Below the pieces are notes generated by a model. The model was not told where the DNA came from, did no database searches, and saw nothing but the letters and a program-made list of their open reading frames with translations. From contig CAZKNF010000034.1 of the NCBI GenBank assembly GCA_964554105.1, positions 1 to 36,177 of the forward strand: a stretch of DNA of 36,177 bases, given 5' to 3'. The stretch is from CAZKNF01 sp964554105. Its GTDB lineage: Bacteria; Bacteroidota; Rhodothermia; Rhodothermales; VXPQ01. The translations under genes and the position numbers were made by a program. Positions 24,302-35,200 of this stretch are shown piece after piece; position 1 is the stretch's first letter, and every line of letters begins with the position of its first letter.

Positions 24302-27211
24302 GTGACCACGTTATCCCGGCTCGCATGGTTTGCAGCCGTCGCATGTTTTGCCCTGCTGCCGACCGCGGCGGCAGCCCAGAGTACAGGGAAGATCGTCGGT
24401 ACGGTGACGGACACGAACGGTGAGCCCCTGCCGGGAGTGAGTGTGTACCCGGAAGGCGATCCGGCCCGAGGTACCTCGACCGATCCGGATGGTGAATACC
24501 TGCTCCTCGCCGTTCAGCCGGGACGCTACACCATCGTGATGTCATATATCGGCTTCACGACTGTGAAGCATGAAAATGTAGAGGTGTTTTCTGGTCGGAC
24601 GACGACATTGGACGGTGAGTTGAGGGAAGAGGTTATCGAAGGCGAAGAAATTATTGTGAGCGCGGATCGTCCGCTCGTCGTTCGGGATCGCACGACGAGC
24701 GTCTCGTTCATCCAGCAGGAAGCGATTGATCGTCTACCGGTCCGCGACGTAAGTGACCTGGTGCGATTTCAGCCGGGCGTCGTCGCGTCGGGGGCGGGCT
24801 TTCACTTTCGAGGAGGCCGCTCGAGAGAGTCGGCCTATCTTGTCGACGGCATTCCTGTGCAGGACGTTTTCTCCCAGGGCGGCGGTAGTTCGATGGACAT
24901 CGAAGTTCAATCCGTTCAGGAGCTTCAAGTCTTTACTGGCGCATTCGATGCCGAATACGGCGGCGCACAATCCGGTATCGTCAGCGTGACGACCCGCGAT
25001 CCCGGCGATCAATTTTCGGGAAGCCTGCTCGCCCGTGCGGGCTCTCATTTTGCGGGATCCAACGAACGCTTTCTTGGCGGTGACGAGATCGACCCGCTTG
25101 GTACGAAAGACATCATGTTCACCCTCAGCGGACCGATCTCCAGGCGCCTCGGGAAGCTCGGCTTTTTTGTAAGCGGACGCTATGAGGATCAAGTCGGCCA
25201 TCTGAAGGGGGAACGTCGATTTCGACCGGAGGACGGTCTTAAAATCGACGCATACAGGAGATGGTATCGGGATATCTACGCCCCGGGCGATACGCGAATG
25301 ATCGCACTCGATACGGCCCGCACCCCGACCGGCACTCCCATTCTCGGCCGCGATGGAGAGCCGATCACGTTTGCTTCCGGAGACGGCGGGATCGTAGACA
25401 TGGACTGGAATCGATCCTGGTCGATCAACCCGAAACTGGTCATGAGGCCGAGCTCGAGGACACGGCTCACCTACACTCTGCTCTACAACGAATCTGAGGG
25501 CCAGTACTACAGCGACGTGCGGCGGTATGCGCCGGACGCGCGTCCCGTCTTTTCTTCCAACGACCTGACCCAGATCGTCACGCTGAGTCAGACGCTCGGC
25601 GACAACAAGGTCCTCACGCTGAGGGGCTCGTATAAGACTTCGAAGTTCGACGAGTACGCGTTCAAGCATCCCGGTGAACCGGGAATCCAGTTCGCCTCGC
25701 CGGTCGACGACGTAACGGGCTTCAGTCTCGGCGAGACGACCTCATGGCGTTCGGAGCGCTCCGATCAACAGGTAATCGTGAGCTCGGATTTTCTCTGGCA
25801 GTTCAACGAATGGAACGAGTTCAAGACGGGCTTTCAGTTTCGCAACAACACGTTCGTGATCGAAGACCACGACCGCAGCTGGGTTCAGGCCGACGATCCA
25901 AACGAGCTCTTCCTCAACTTCTCGTATCCCCCGGCTGCCGATTACGACGGGTTCGAGGACTACTATGAGGCCGTCAAAAGTCAGCAGCCGATGCTGGTGC
26001 CCGAGCTGGAGCGCTTCGCCGTGAATGATCGATTCGATCAGTCGCCGATTGAGTTCGCCTACTACGCACAGGACAAGATCGAATTCGACTCTCGCATCGT
26101 CGTAAATGCCGGCGTACGCTTCGAATATTTCGATGTACGAGAGCAGCGGATCATCGATCCTCGTACGCCGACGGACCGGATCGGCCTGACAGAGAACTTC
26201 GAGGATACGCCGCCGAAGGCCTATGTCAGTCCACGCCTTGGCATCTCATATCCAATCTCGGCTGAAGGGGCATTCCGCGTCGCATACGGACACTTCGTCC
26301 AGATGCCGGCCTATCAGGAGATGTTTAAGAATCCCATCTTCAGCGAAATCAATGTCGGTCGGTTAGAAGGACGGCAGGTCGGAAATCCCAATCTCGAACC
26401 TGAAAGGACCATCAAGTATGAGATGGGGCTGCAGCAGCAGCTCACGCCGCAGATCGGGGTGGACGTAAGTCTGTTCTATAAAAACGTGCGAAATCTGCTC
26501 GGTACAGAGATTCTCGGCACGCTCGACAACGTGCTCTTCTCACGCACTGTAAATCGAGACTACGGCCTCGTGCGCGGCGGCACGTTTGCGATCGTCGTTC
26601 GGCCCACTGGAATGCTCCTCAATTCGACGATCGACGTTACGTACTCCGACGCGCGGGGGAGTTCGTCCAATCCGTTCGACGTCGCGAATATCGTAATCGC
26701 CGGCCGGTCCGGTGAAATCGGAGATATACATATCGAGCGGCGCGTCACGCCGTTGAACTGGGACCAGACCTTGACGGGCAATATCACCGCGACGCTTGGA
26801 AAGGCGGACAACTGGAACGTTGGATTCATCGGACAGATAGCCACGGGTCAGCCCTACTCCCCCGAGTTCCTGGATCCCAGTCTGGACTTCCCCGATAACG
26901 AATTCTTGAATGCCGAGCGCAAGCCGCTGCTGCTGAATTTCGATATTAACGCAGAGAAGCTCTTTCGCGTCGGACCCATCTCTTACGGGCTGCGCGTCCA
27001 GGTCGACAACGTATTCAACTATCTCAACGAGCAGATCGTCAACTCCATCTCTGGTCGGGCGGGACAGGTCGTCCGACTGCCGGATATACGTGAGGATCGC
27101 GAGCAGGTGATTCGATACGCGGGACTCTTTGACACGGACGAAGCCGATCTCAATCCTCACTGGTATTCTCCACCACGCCAGATTCTGGTCGGACTCCGTG
27201 TCAAATTTTGA
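24302..27211 (+). CDS. TonB-dependent receptor with carboxypeptidase-like N-domain
   Basis: A 969-residue outer-membrane receptor taking up a substrate with TonB energy. I chose the GTG at 24302 because it places a standard signal peptide (MTTLSRLAWFAAVACFALLP, ending near AAAAQS) at the N-terminus; GTG 24230 in the same frame adds 24 polar residues. Order: CarboxypepD_reg-like domain (about 28-112, GKIVGTVTDTNGEPLPGVSV), plug (about 125-245, including FRGGRSRESAYLVDGIP and GAFDAEYGGAQSG), then a 22-strand-type barrel ending ...ILVGLRVKF with the terminal Phe usual for outer-membrane barrels. No SusD-like lipoprotein gene follows, so it is not a standard SusC/SusD pair. The next gene starts 4 bases after the stop, indicating co-transcription. 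The substrate is unknown. Confidence 0.92.
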   Translation: MTTLSRLAWFAAVACFALLPTAAAAQSTGKIVGTVTDTNGEPLPGVSVYPEGDPARGTSTDPDGEYLLLAVQPGRYTIVMSYIGFTTVKHENVEVFSGRTTTLDGELREEVIEGEEIIVSADRPLVVRDRTTSVSFIQQEAIDRLPVRDVSDLVRFQPGVVASGAGFHFRGGRSRESAYLVDGIPVQDVFSQGGGSSMDIEVQSVQELQVFTGAFDAEYGGAQSGIVSVTTRDPGDQFSGSLLARAGSHFAGSNERFLGGDEIDPLGTKDIMFTLSGPISRRLGKLGFFVSGRYEDQVGHLKGERRFRPEDGLKIDAYRRWYRDIYAPGDTRMIALDTARTPTGTPILGRDGEPITFASGDGGIVDMDWNRSWSINPKLVMRPSSRTRLTYTLLYNESEGQYYSDVRRYAPDARPVFSSNDLTQIVTLSQTLGDNKVLTLRGSYKTSKFDEYAFKHPGEPGIQFASPVDDVTGFSLGETTSWRSERSDQQVIVSSDFLWQFNEWNEFKTGFQFRNNTFVIEDHDRSWVQADDPNELFLNFSYPPAADYDGFEDYYEAVKSQQPMLVPELERFAVNDRFDQSPIEFAYYAQDKIEFDSRIVVNAGVRFEYFDVREQRIIDPRTPTDRIGLTENFEDTPPKAYVSPRLGISYPISAEGAFRVAYGHFVQMPAYQEMFKNPIFSEINVGRLEGRQVGNPNLEPERTIKYEMGLQQQLTPQIGVDVSLFYKNVRNLLGTEILGTLDNVLFSRTVNRDYGLVRGGTFAIVVRPTGMLLNSTIDVTYSDARGSSSNPFDVANIVIAGRSGEIGDIHIERRVTPLNWDQTLTGNITATLGKADNWNVGFIGQIATGQPYSPEFLDPSLDFPDNEFLNAERKPLLLNFDINAEKLFRVGPISYGLRVQVDNVFNYLNEQIVNSISGRAGQVVRLPDIREDREQVIRYAGLFDTDEADLNPHWYSPPRQILVGLRVKF

Positions 27212-27215
27212 TCCC

Positions 27216-30200
27216 ATGGATACCGTCACCGTTCGCACGATGAGCATGCGTATGAGGAAGACTTCATTCGTCGCATTCGTTACGGTCTGGTTTTCGTGCC
27301 TCGTACTCTTCGTCGGCACCGTCTCGGCCCAGTCGAAGGAGGCTCTGCCGGCTGAACGAGCGGCTCTCGCACGAGCGCAGGCCGTGGAGTCTAAGATCGA
27401 GGAGATGGACGATGCACAGCGTCGCGCACTCCTGAGCAGAAGCACACAGGATGGCCCGCTGTCCTTCCGAAATTTCGTTCGAGGTGGGGTCGGCACCGGA
27501 AATCTGATTCAGACGCCCTACGTCACCAACCTGAACGTGTCGGGCGGATACTGGGGGGGGTCCGTTTCACCCAATAATATCACGTGGCCTAGAGGCTCGG
27601 GGGTGGCGTACGGGCACACGATGAGCTTTATCGTGGGCGGGGAAGTAGTCAATGACGGCGGAGATACCCTTCGCATCCTCTCGGAGAGCTACAACAGAGG
27701 CGGCGGCGACCAGCACCCATCGGGCAGCCATAAATATTTCTTTAATGCGATTCCCGGCTACTACAATATGCGGGGAGACCCGGCGACGCAGAACCGGCTG
27801 AACGACAACGCAGGTGATCGCGCGCTCCTCAATGAGACAGGGCGCTACTTCGTCGGGGGCCTGAATGAGGATCGCAACGGAAACGGAGAGCTCGACGACG
27901 GCGAGGACCTGAACGGGAACGGCGTTCTGGATACGGACCTGGTCAATTTCCGGGAATATCCGGCGCAGTCGAACGTGCCCGAGTCGTGGCCTGCCTTCTG
28001 GCCGCCGCAGTCCTATGTCGCAGACGATCGGTCCCCTTGCGCATTCGTCGAGGGCAGTTCGTGCATGCCGTCTCCGGGGCTCAGGGCGGGCAGGTGGAAC
28101 GGCTTTTTCGGCTCGTTCGTGCGCGCAGATCAGGAGTCCTACTATGTCGCCGATGACCGCGACAACGACGAATTTCCGTACTACCCCTTCGAGAATCCGT
28201 TGACGGGTGAGCCCGATTCTCGCGGCTGGGCCGAAGGAGGTCGCCGCGGTATGGGCGTGGAGGTCCACGTGCGCCAGTACCAGTGGGCGAGCATCCTCGC
28301 GGAAGACATCTTCGTCGCTACGTTCGACGTGTACAACGTCAGCGAGAAGGCAATACCTTCGACCATCGTCGCGATGCTCGTGGATTACGACATCGCCGGG
28401 TCAACGAGTGACAATGAGGCGTTTTTCGATACCGAAGACGACATCACCTATCAGTGGCTCAAGCGCGATCTCACCATCAACGGATTTAAAGTCGGCTATG
28501 GCGGTGTCGGATTTCTTGAAAGTCCCGGCATCGATCACGACGGCGTCGACAATGACAGCGACGGTATGGTGGACGAGAGTCAGGATAACGGCATCGACGA
28601 CGATGGCGACTGGCGGCCCTTCGAAGATCTGAATCAGAACGGTCGGTGGGATGAAGGCGAAGCGATCAACGACGACGTAGGTTCCGACGGCGTCGGACCG
28701 TTCGCTGAAGATTACCCGGGTCCCGATCCCAATGGCACCGAAGCCAACGGCATACCTGATCCGGGCGAGCCCAACTTCGAGTTTACCGACAATGACGAAA
28801 TCGACCAGATCGGACTGACCTCCATGGTCATCCGCACACCCTCGGAGTTTGATAGGGATCTGGATGACGATGCCCTGTTCTGGGACGAATACATTCAGCC
28901 GGGCTTGTTCATCGTTCCGGAAGAAACCGCCGACATCATTTACGTCTATGGCGCCGGCACCGTGGCGACGCAGCCGGGACAGCGCCAGCGCTTCTCGATC
29001 GCCTTCTTCGCGGGACATGATTTCCAGGACATGCTCCGCAATAAGCGGACCATGCAGAATATCTACGACAGCGACTACAACTTCGCGCAGCCGCCGAGAA
29101 CGCCGATTCTAACCGCGGTGCCGGGAGACCAGCGAGTGACGCTCGTATGGGACCAGAACGCAGAGGAATCGAGAGATCCGATTTACGGGCTCGATTTCGA
29201 GATGTACAAAGTCTACCGAAGCACAGATCCGGAATTTAACGAGATCAAGACGATAACGGATGCCTTCGGCAATCCGCTTTTGTGGGAACCACTGGAGTCG
29301 AGTACCGGAGATGACGTGCAGTTCGATCTCGCGAACGGTCTTTCAGGTGCCCACCCGGTTCCAATTGGTGAGAGCGGAGTCTCCTACGACATGGGGACGG
29401 ACTCGGGTCTGGAGTATAGCTACGTCGACCCGAGAGTAGACAATGGACGAACGTACTACTACTGTGTCGTGTCGGTCGACCAGGGATATCATCCGAGTTT
29501 CTACGAGACGGGCATTTCCGAATTCGAAGACCTCGCGCCCATCTCACCGACCGAAAGTTCAAAGGTGATCGAGGTAGACGCATTCGATCGGCCGACAGAC
29601 GTCGCAAGAAACTGTGCCGTCGTCGTGCCGCAGGCCCCGGCCCTCGGCTACGAGGAGCCGCATCTCAGCGACGCGGGCATCGAGCGTGCTTCCGGGGACG
29701 CGTCGGGAGAACTTGAAGTCGAGTTTCTTCTTCCGAATGAGGCCAGCGAACAAGGGGACGCCTACGAGTTCACATTTACCGATGACGACGCATACGCTTC
29801 GCTGGATTCGGAATTTCTTGAAGGGGGTCGGACGACGGGATTTGTTCTTCGAAATGCCACGACCGGTGATACGCTCGCCGCGGTTCAGCATCCGCAGGCC
29901 CGTGCAGATCTGTTTGAGGACAAGGTCCTGAAGGCCCGGACGTACGACGGGATGAAGTTCACGATCACGAATCCGCCGATCCCCGAGCCTACGCGAACAG
30001 AATGGCTGCCGAACAACGGTGCGGTTGGTGATCGCGGGGCGGCTGTCCCGCGCACGGGCGTCTCCGTCACTGCATCGGATGATAACACCCCCGTGCCGCG
30101 CGACTATGAGATTCGCGTTTCGGCGCCTGGTGCCGACACGTCGAATTCGCTCGGTGTGAGTGCACGCATCCCGACAAACTTCACGGTCTGGGACGTCACT

Positions 30201-31091
30201 GATCTAAACAGTCCGCGGCAGGTGCCCTTCCAGTTCTCAGAAAGCAGTGATCCGCTCGTGCCAGCCGACACGAGCCGCGGCGTGCTCTCGCCGGGCGACG
30301 CCATCAATGTGCGTGTCTTCGGCGTGGATTTCGGGGATTACCGCTACTACGCCGAGTCGACCTGGCGCTTCGACGTCGGTCTCTCGGAGCAGGCCGACCA
30401 GACAGTGCAGTCTGCATGGCAGCAGGCCACGGCGCTCTACGACTCCCTCGCCGCGCGCGACATTCGCGGCATGGGCGCGCGTCCGTACGGCAGCGTAATT
30501 CGCCACGTCGATCTCGACGCCTTTTACAGCGAGATCGCCGGCTGGTATGACGAGACGGTCGATTCGCTTATATCAATTCCCGGATGGGCGGAGATGATCA
30601 GCGCGATGCCTGATCCAACGACCTATGTCGACGCGTTCGCGCTCGTTCGTCAGCGGGAGATTCCGATGGAAGGCGACGTCTTTCTCCTCGAGACGAGCAA
30701 ACCCTTCGATCGTGACGACGTGCTGCGCTTTCAGGTGCAGGGCAATCGGATGGCGGAGGAGATGACCGAAGACATGCTCGACGAGATCTACGTGGTGCCC
30801 GATCCATATGTGGCGGTCAGCTCGTTGGAGACACGAAATCTGGCTCTCTCAGGACGGGGAGAGCGGCGCATCGACTTCCGAAATCTGCCGTCCGAATGTA
30901 CGATTCGAATTTTCACGCTTAGTGGCCGCCAGATCAAGGTGATCCATCACTCGTCGTCGCGCGACCGCAGCCTCCATAGCTGGAATCTGCAGAGTGACGA
31001 CGGGCTTGACGTCGCCTATGGAGTCTACATTTACCACGTGGATGCTCCTGGAATCGGCGAAAGAATCGGCCGGTTCTCCATAATCAAATGA
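27216..31091 (+). CDS. Large secreted surface protein with Asp-rich repeats and C-terminal sorting-type domain
   Basis: A 1291-residue exported protein of unknown function. The ATG at 27216 lies 4 bases after the receptor stop; ATGs at 27240, 27246 and 27252 in the same frame shorten the signal peptide leader, whose hydrophobic core is SFVAFVTVWFSCLVLFVG before SAQS. Two Asp/Asn-Gly-rich clusters (about residues 217-241 and 439-475, such as DRNGNGELDDGED and DNDSDGMVDESQDNG) look like calcium-binding EF-hand or thrombospondin type 3 loops. A fibronectin type III-like stretch (about 630-770, VTLVWDQNAEES ... YEYSYVDPRV-like strands, TYYYCVVSVDQG) follows. The final about 100 residues (from VVPDPYVAVSSLE to FSIIK) resemble the C-terminal sorting domains of T9SS cargo (YGVYIYHVDAPG). 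It probably acts on the cell surface with the receptor. Confidence 0.8.
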   Translation: MDTVTVRTMSMRMRKTSFVAFVTVWFSCLVLFVGTVSAQSKEALPAERAALARAQAVESKIEEMDDAQRRALLSRSTQDGPLSFRNFVRGGVGTGNLIQTPYVTNLNVSGGYWGGSVSPNNITWPRGSGVAYGHTMSFIVGGEVVNDGGDTLRILSESYNRGGGDQHPSGSHKYFFNAIPGYYNMRGDPATQNRLNDNAGDRALLNETGRYFVGGLNEDRNGNGELDDGEDLNGNGVLDTDLVNFREYPAQSNVPESWPAFWPPQSYVADDRSPCAFVEGSSCMPSPGLRAGRWNGFFGSFVRADQESYYVADDRDNDEFPYYPFENPLTGEPDSRGWAEGGRRGMGVEVHVRQYQWASILAEDIFVATFDVYNVSEKAIPSTIVAMLVDYDIAGSTSDNEAFFDTEDDITYQWLKRDLTINGFKVGYGGVGFLESPGIDHDGVDNDSDGMVDESQDNGIDDDGDWRPFEDLNQNGRWDEGEAINDDVGSDGVGPFAEDYPGPDPNGTEANGIPDPGEPNFEFTDNDEIDQIGLTSMVIRTPSEFDRDLDDDALFWDEYIQPGLFIVPEETADIIYVYGAGTVATQPGQRQRFSIAFFAGHDFQDMLRNKRTMQNIYDSDYNFAQPPRTPILTAVPGDQRVTLVWDQNAEESRDPIYGLDFEMYKVYRSTDPEFNEIKTITDAFGNPLLWEPLESSTGDDVQFDLANGLSGAHPVPIGESGVSYDMGTDSGLEYSYVDPRVDNGRTYYYCVVSVDQGYHPSFYETGISEFEDLAPISPTESSKVIEVDAFDRPTDVARNCAVVVPQAPALGYEEPHLSDAGIERASGDASGELEVEFLLPNEASEQGDAYEFTFTDDDAYASLDSEFLEGGRTTGFVLRNATTGDTLAAVQHPQARADLFEDKVLKARTYDGMKFTITNPPIPEPTRTEWLPNNGAVGDRGAAVPRTGVSVTASDDNTPVPRDYEIRVSAPGADTSNSLGVSARIPTNFTVWDVTDLNSPRQVPFQFSESSDPLVPADTSRGVLSPGDAINVRVFGVDFGDYRYYAESTWRFDVGLSEQADQTVQSAWQQATALYDSLAARDIRGMGARPYGSVIRHVDLDAFYSEIAGWYDETVDSLISIPGWAEMISAMPDPTTYVDAFALVRQREIPMEGDVFLLETSKPFDRDDVLRFQVQGNRMAEEMTEDMLDEIYVVPDPYVAVSSLETRNLALSGRGERRIDFRNLPSECTIRIFTLSGRQIKVIHHSSSRDRSLHSWNLQSDDGLDVAYGVYIYHVDAPGIGERIGRFSIIK

Positions 31092-31135
31092 CCGGATTGC
31101 CGAGCTGTTCAGAGTCAATCCTTTAACGATCCGCC

Positions 31136-32173
31136 ATGATCTCAATTCGCAAGACGGTTCCTCTCCTCTGTGTGACCATGGTCATCGCGTACCAGGTGCG
31201 CGCCCAGGAGTTCGTCCAGAACGTTTCGAACAAGGGAACGGTGGCGGCGGCGTTTTTAGAGATCGGCATCGGAGCACGAGCCGAGGCGATGGGCGGCGCG
31301 TACGCGGCGGAAGCCGGCCGTGCAGAGATGATCTACTGGAATCCGGCCGGCATCGCATATCTCGAAGGCGTAGAGGCCACGTTCACGCATGCCGAGTGGC
31401 TGGCAGAGACGAGTTTCGACTTCGTAGGGCTCGCGGTGCCGCTGCCGTTCCTCAATACGGTGCTGGGTGCGGGGTTCACGACGCTCGCCGTGCCGGAGCA
31501 GGAGGTGCGCACGGTCGAGACACCCGAGGGTACGGGCGAATTTTACAATGCCCGCGACCTGGCCGTGAATCTGGCGGTCTCCACGCGGCTCATCGATGCA
31601 TTTTCGGTGGGAGTGAGCGGAAAGTACATCCAGCAGCGGATCTGGACGGAGACGGCATCGCAGGTTGCCATCGACGTCGGCGTCTATTATCAGACCCCCT
31701 TCCAGGGGCTGAGCATCGGGTCCAGCATCTCGAATGTCGGCAATGATCTTCGACTCTCCGGACGCCATTTGAACGAGATCATCGATCCCGACCGGGAGAA
31801 TCAAGGTGTCGACAACATTCCGGTCACCTACAAAACATCCAACGCACCCCTTCCGCAGATCTTCCGTTTCGGCCTCTCTTACCAGACATCGCTTCCCGGT
31901 AACGGCAGCCTGGTAAGCGTCGTCGATTTGATGCACCCGACAGGCTCGACGGAAAGCATGAGTTTCGGCATGGAGTACGGCTTCAACGATTTGATCTTCC
32001 TTCGAGCCGGATACCAAAATCTTTATGAACGCGACCACGTCAACGGTCTGACGCTCGGAGGCGGATTGGAGTACACCCTCCGGAATCGGAGCCGATTTCT
32101 ATTCGACTATGCATGGTCGGATTGGGGCATTCTTGAAAAGGTGCATCGGATTAGCGTCGGTGTCGGCCTTTAG
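31136..32173 (+). CDS. PorV/PorQ-family outer-membrane beta-barrel protein
   Basis: A 345-residue outer-membrane barrel of the PorV/PorQ family, similar to FadL-type barrels. The signal peptide (MISIRKTVPLLCVTMVIAYQ) ends near VRAQEF. Family wording is clear near the N-terminus: FLEIGIGARAEAMGGAYAAEA, then AEMIYWNPAGIAYLEG. The rest is made of alternating beta strands, and the end is VHRISVGVGL. In the type IX secretion system PorV shuttles cargo from the translocon to the attachment complex, while other family members sit beside individual surface proteins. Here it is encoded directly between two large proteins bearing sorting-type C-terminal domains, 44 and 56 bases from them, so a role in their export or anchoring is likely but inferred. 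Co-transcription with the receptor is probable. Confidence 0.88.
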   Translation: MISIRKTVPLLCVTMVIAYQVRAQEFVQNVSNKGTVAAAFLEIGIGARAEAMGGAYAAEAGRAEMIYWNPAGIAYLEGVEATFTHAEWLAETSFDFVGLAVPLPFLNTVLGAGFTTLAVPEQEVRTVETPEGTGEFYNARDLAVNLAVSTRLIDAFSVGVSGKYIQQRIWTETASQVAIDVGVYYQTPFQGLSIGSSISNVGNDLRLSGRHLNEIIDPDRENQGVDNIPVTYKTSNAPLPQIFRFGLSYQTSLPGNGSLVSVVDLMHPTGSTESMSFGMEYGFNDLIFLRAGYQNLYERDHVNGLTLGGGLEYTLRNRSRFLFDYAWSDWGILEKVHRISVGVGL

Positions 32174-32229
32174 CATCGCGACGTGACATCATCCTCAACG
32201 AACCATCCACAATCAATCGGAAGCTCACT

Positions 32230-35200
32230 ATGAGAACGGCTATCAATCTGCTGTGCGGACTGATCTGTTTCGCACTGGTGCTGCCAGTGGCGGCGCAGAA
32301 CCGTACATCCCAGTCGCAAATGCTCGAGCAGCGATACGGGGACAATTATGAGGAAATCCTGAGCAAGTATGGGGATAATCCGGCGCAGCTCATGCGCCTG
32401 GAGCGCGAGCTGCTCCGGTCCCGCCCCTCCCCGGTGGACGTGGCCGCCTCTATGGGACGGCAAGATCAGCATTATATCATTCGGTCGGAGGAGGAGCCGA
32501 ATGACTTCTTTGATACAGCCGACGACGTTGGCGACGTGCTCGCAGCAATCGGTCCGAGGCACCCGGACGAATACAATGGTGGACTGCTCGAGGCGGAGCT
32601 TCCGGCCGGCGACGTGGACGTGTACAAATTCACCGTCGACACCACGCGTATGTACTACTTCGCCTCCACCCATTCCTTCCTCGATTCAGGGGAGGACGAT
32701 CTGGAGGTAATGATGCGACTCTTCCACGAATCGGACCTCGATACGACCTTTATCGAGGACATGAACGGCATCACGGGAAACGACAAGATGAGTGGAGACA
32801 TTCTCGGTCGGCCTACCGATGGCCGCAACGGGTCGGGTGACTTCCGGTTGACTGGCTGGGTTTCTCCGATCGATCCGGCTTCCGGCGAAAAGCTAACGGG
32901 TGATTTCTATCTCTGGGTGTTCAACGAAGACGGCGACGCAGGGCAGTACGATCTGATTGCATATAGCATTCCTCTCGAGCCATGGGTCGACAAGGCCGAG
33001 CCGAATCAGACGTTCCAGGATGCTCTCGTCAATCCGGATGCGATATTGCCTACCGACGCCGTCGTTCGAACGTTCATGGCGTTCAATCCGGATACGATCA
33101 GAGTCGTTGTGCCCGACGTTCCGACACAGGGCAACTCCGTTTACGATCAGCTGCTTGCTCAGGGCGATGAGGACGTAGATCATTTTCGGATCGATGCGAT
33201 GGCCGATCACACCATCGTCATCGAGACGATGCCGTACCTGGGCTGGTACCGTAACAACGACGGAACCGTTGGTCCCGGAGGTTCGCGGCTGACCGACCCG
33301 CGCATACGGCTCTACAACGCCGACTACACCGAAATCATGTATGAAGACGACGACGGCGCGCGGGAGCAGATGGATGGGCCCAACAACATCCACTCGCGCA
33401 TCGTCCACGAAGCCGAAGAGGACGGCCCGGTGTGGCTTTGGATCTCCGCATGGGCATCCAGGACGCGCGACCCCGGACAGAGCGTGGACAACAGCGATCC
33501 CGGCCGGTTCATGTATGACGTCTACGTGACGCAGTACAGCAACGACCCCGTCGAGTTCGAGCCGAACGACACGCCGGAAGATGCTACACAGGTGGTGGCA
33601 AGGGCCGATACGGTCGTGAACGGATCATTTTCGGGCCCGGCCGACGACGATTATTATCGCGTCTTCCTCCACGAAGTGAGGATGTATTCGCTGTTCACCC
33701 AGAATTCGACGGTCTCTGAGGATATCGACGTCGAGATCTACCACGAGTTTGAAACGGAGGACGGACAGACGGACATCTCGGGTAACCTTCTTACCGAATC
33801 CGTCGCCGGGAATGCAGGTGACAATGACTTCCTGGTCTCCGGCTTCGTACCTGACCGATCGGGTGCGTACCTCGTGAAGATTTCTTCCGGTTCCGCCGGA
33901 GATTACCAGCTGGGCATCCTGGACAAGGGAGAGATCTACTACGGTCGAACGGCCAACGAGCCGGATGACGATCAGATCGCCGCTCTCGATCAGGATCCAA
34001 TCGAAGTCGGGCCCGGAGCGGTTGCGGAGGAGTCGATGATCTTTCCCGCCGACGATGTCGACCACTACTACTTCACTGCCGACGCCGGTACTGACGTGAC
34101 GCTCACGCTCTCCGGCACGCATGCGGATCTAGTGGATGACTTCGGCGCCGTGATGACCCTTCTGGGTCCGGACGGCGAAGAAGTCGCGACCAGCTCGTCC
34201 GGCATTTCGCACACGACAGCTGAGAACGGCACGTACGTGGTACAGATAACTGCCGAAAACGACGGTGAGGTTGGGTTCTACCGCCTCTCGGGCGGCGAGC
34301 CGTTCGAGGAGCAGGAGCCGAACGATAGCTTCCAGCAAGCAAACCTCATCGCGGTCGGCAACATCTACGAAGCTGCCCTCTCCACCGATGATGTGGATTA
34401 CTATAGGTTCACGCTCGAGGTGGGAAATCTCTACTCATTCCGGTCGCTCGACAATGCGACGGGCGGTGCGCTGGACGTGGAGTTTTTCGATGAGGCCGAC
34501 GGCGCGAACCTGATGGACGACAGCGGCTGGCACGACAACTACACGGGCAGCAACTTCAAGGTCGCGAACATCATCCCGAAAGAGACCGGGACGTACTACT
34601 TGAAGGTCTCTGGAGGTGCTGGGCCGTATAAATTCATGTCGCGTGTCAATGAGAACTTCCTGTCGCTCAAGGACAAGGGGGAGCCGAACAACAGTGCCGA
34701 CGAAGCCGACGCCCAGGGTAACTACCAGGCGTTCGGTGTCGACCAGGAGTTTGCGCTTTTCGATCAAGATCATCCCCGCTGGTTTGGTGATGAGGACTGG
34801 TTCCGCGTCGAGCTGGCGAGCGGAAAGACCCTCGTAGCGGAGACGACACCGGTCGATGGCGAGATGTGGAATCAGGACACGGATACCCGCATCGTCCTCC
34901 ACGCACTCGCAGACGACGCTCTGGAAGAGGTCGCCAATGATGACGACGGCGGCAGCGGGTGGTACTCTCGCGCGGAATACACCGCCGCCGGCGATGAGGT
35001 GGTCTACGTGCAGGTGCGGACGAGTAGGACGCCCGAGGACGCCGACGACCGCAGTTTGAATCGTGGCGATTACTTCCTCAACATCGACGTCTCAAATGAC
35101 GAGGTCGAGCCGAACGACACGTTTACCGATGCCGACGGTAATTTGCTGGCGCCAGGCATCGTGAACGCGACGGTCGATACGGATGACGATCAGGTAGATA

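Noticed and set aside
24734..25669. A 311-codon open frame on (-) opposite the TonB receptor
   Set aside because: Antisense to the plug and early barrel of the receptor with no domain features; a coding shadow.
24302..32173. A SusC/SusD-type polysaccharide utilisation locus
   Set aside because: The receptor is TonB-dependent with a carboxypeptidase-like domain, but no SusD-type lipoprotein, sulfatase or glycoside hydrolase is present in the window.
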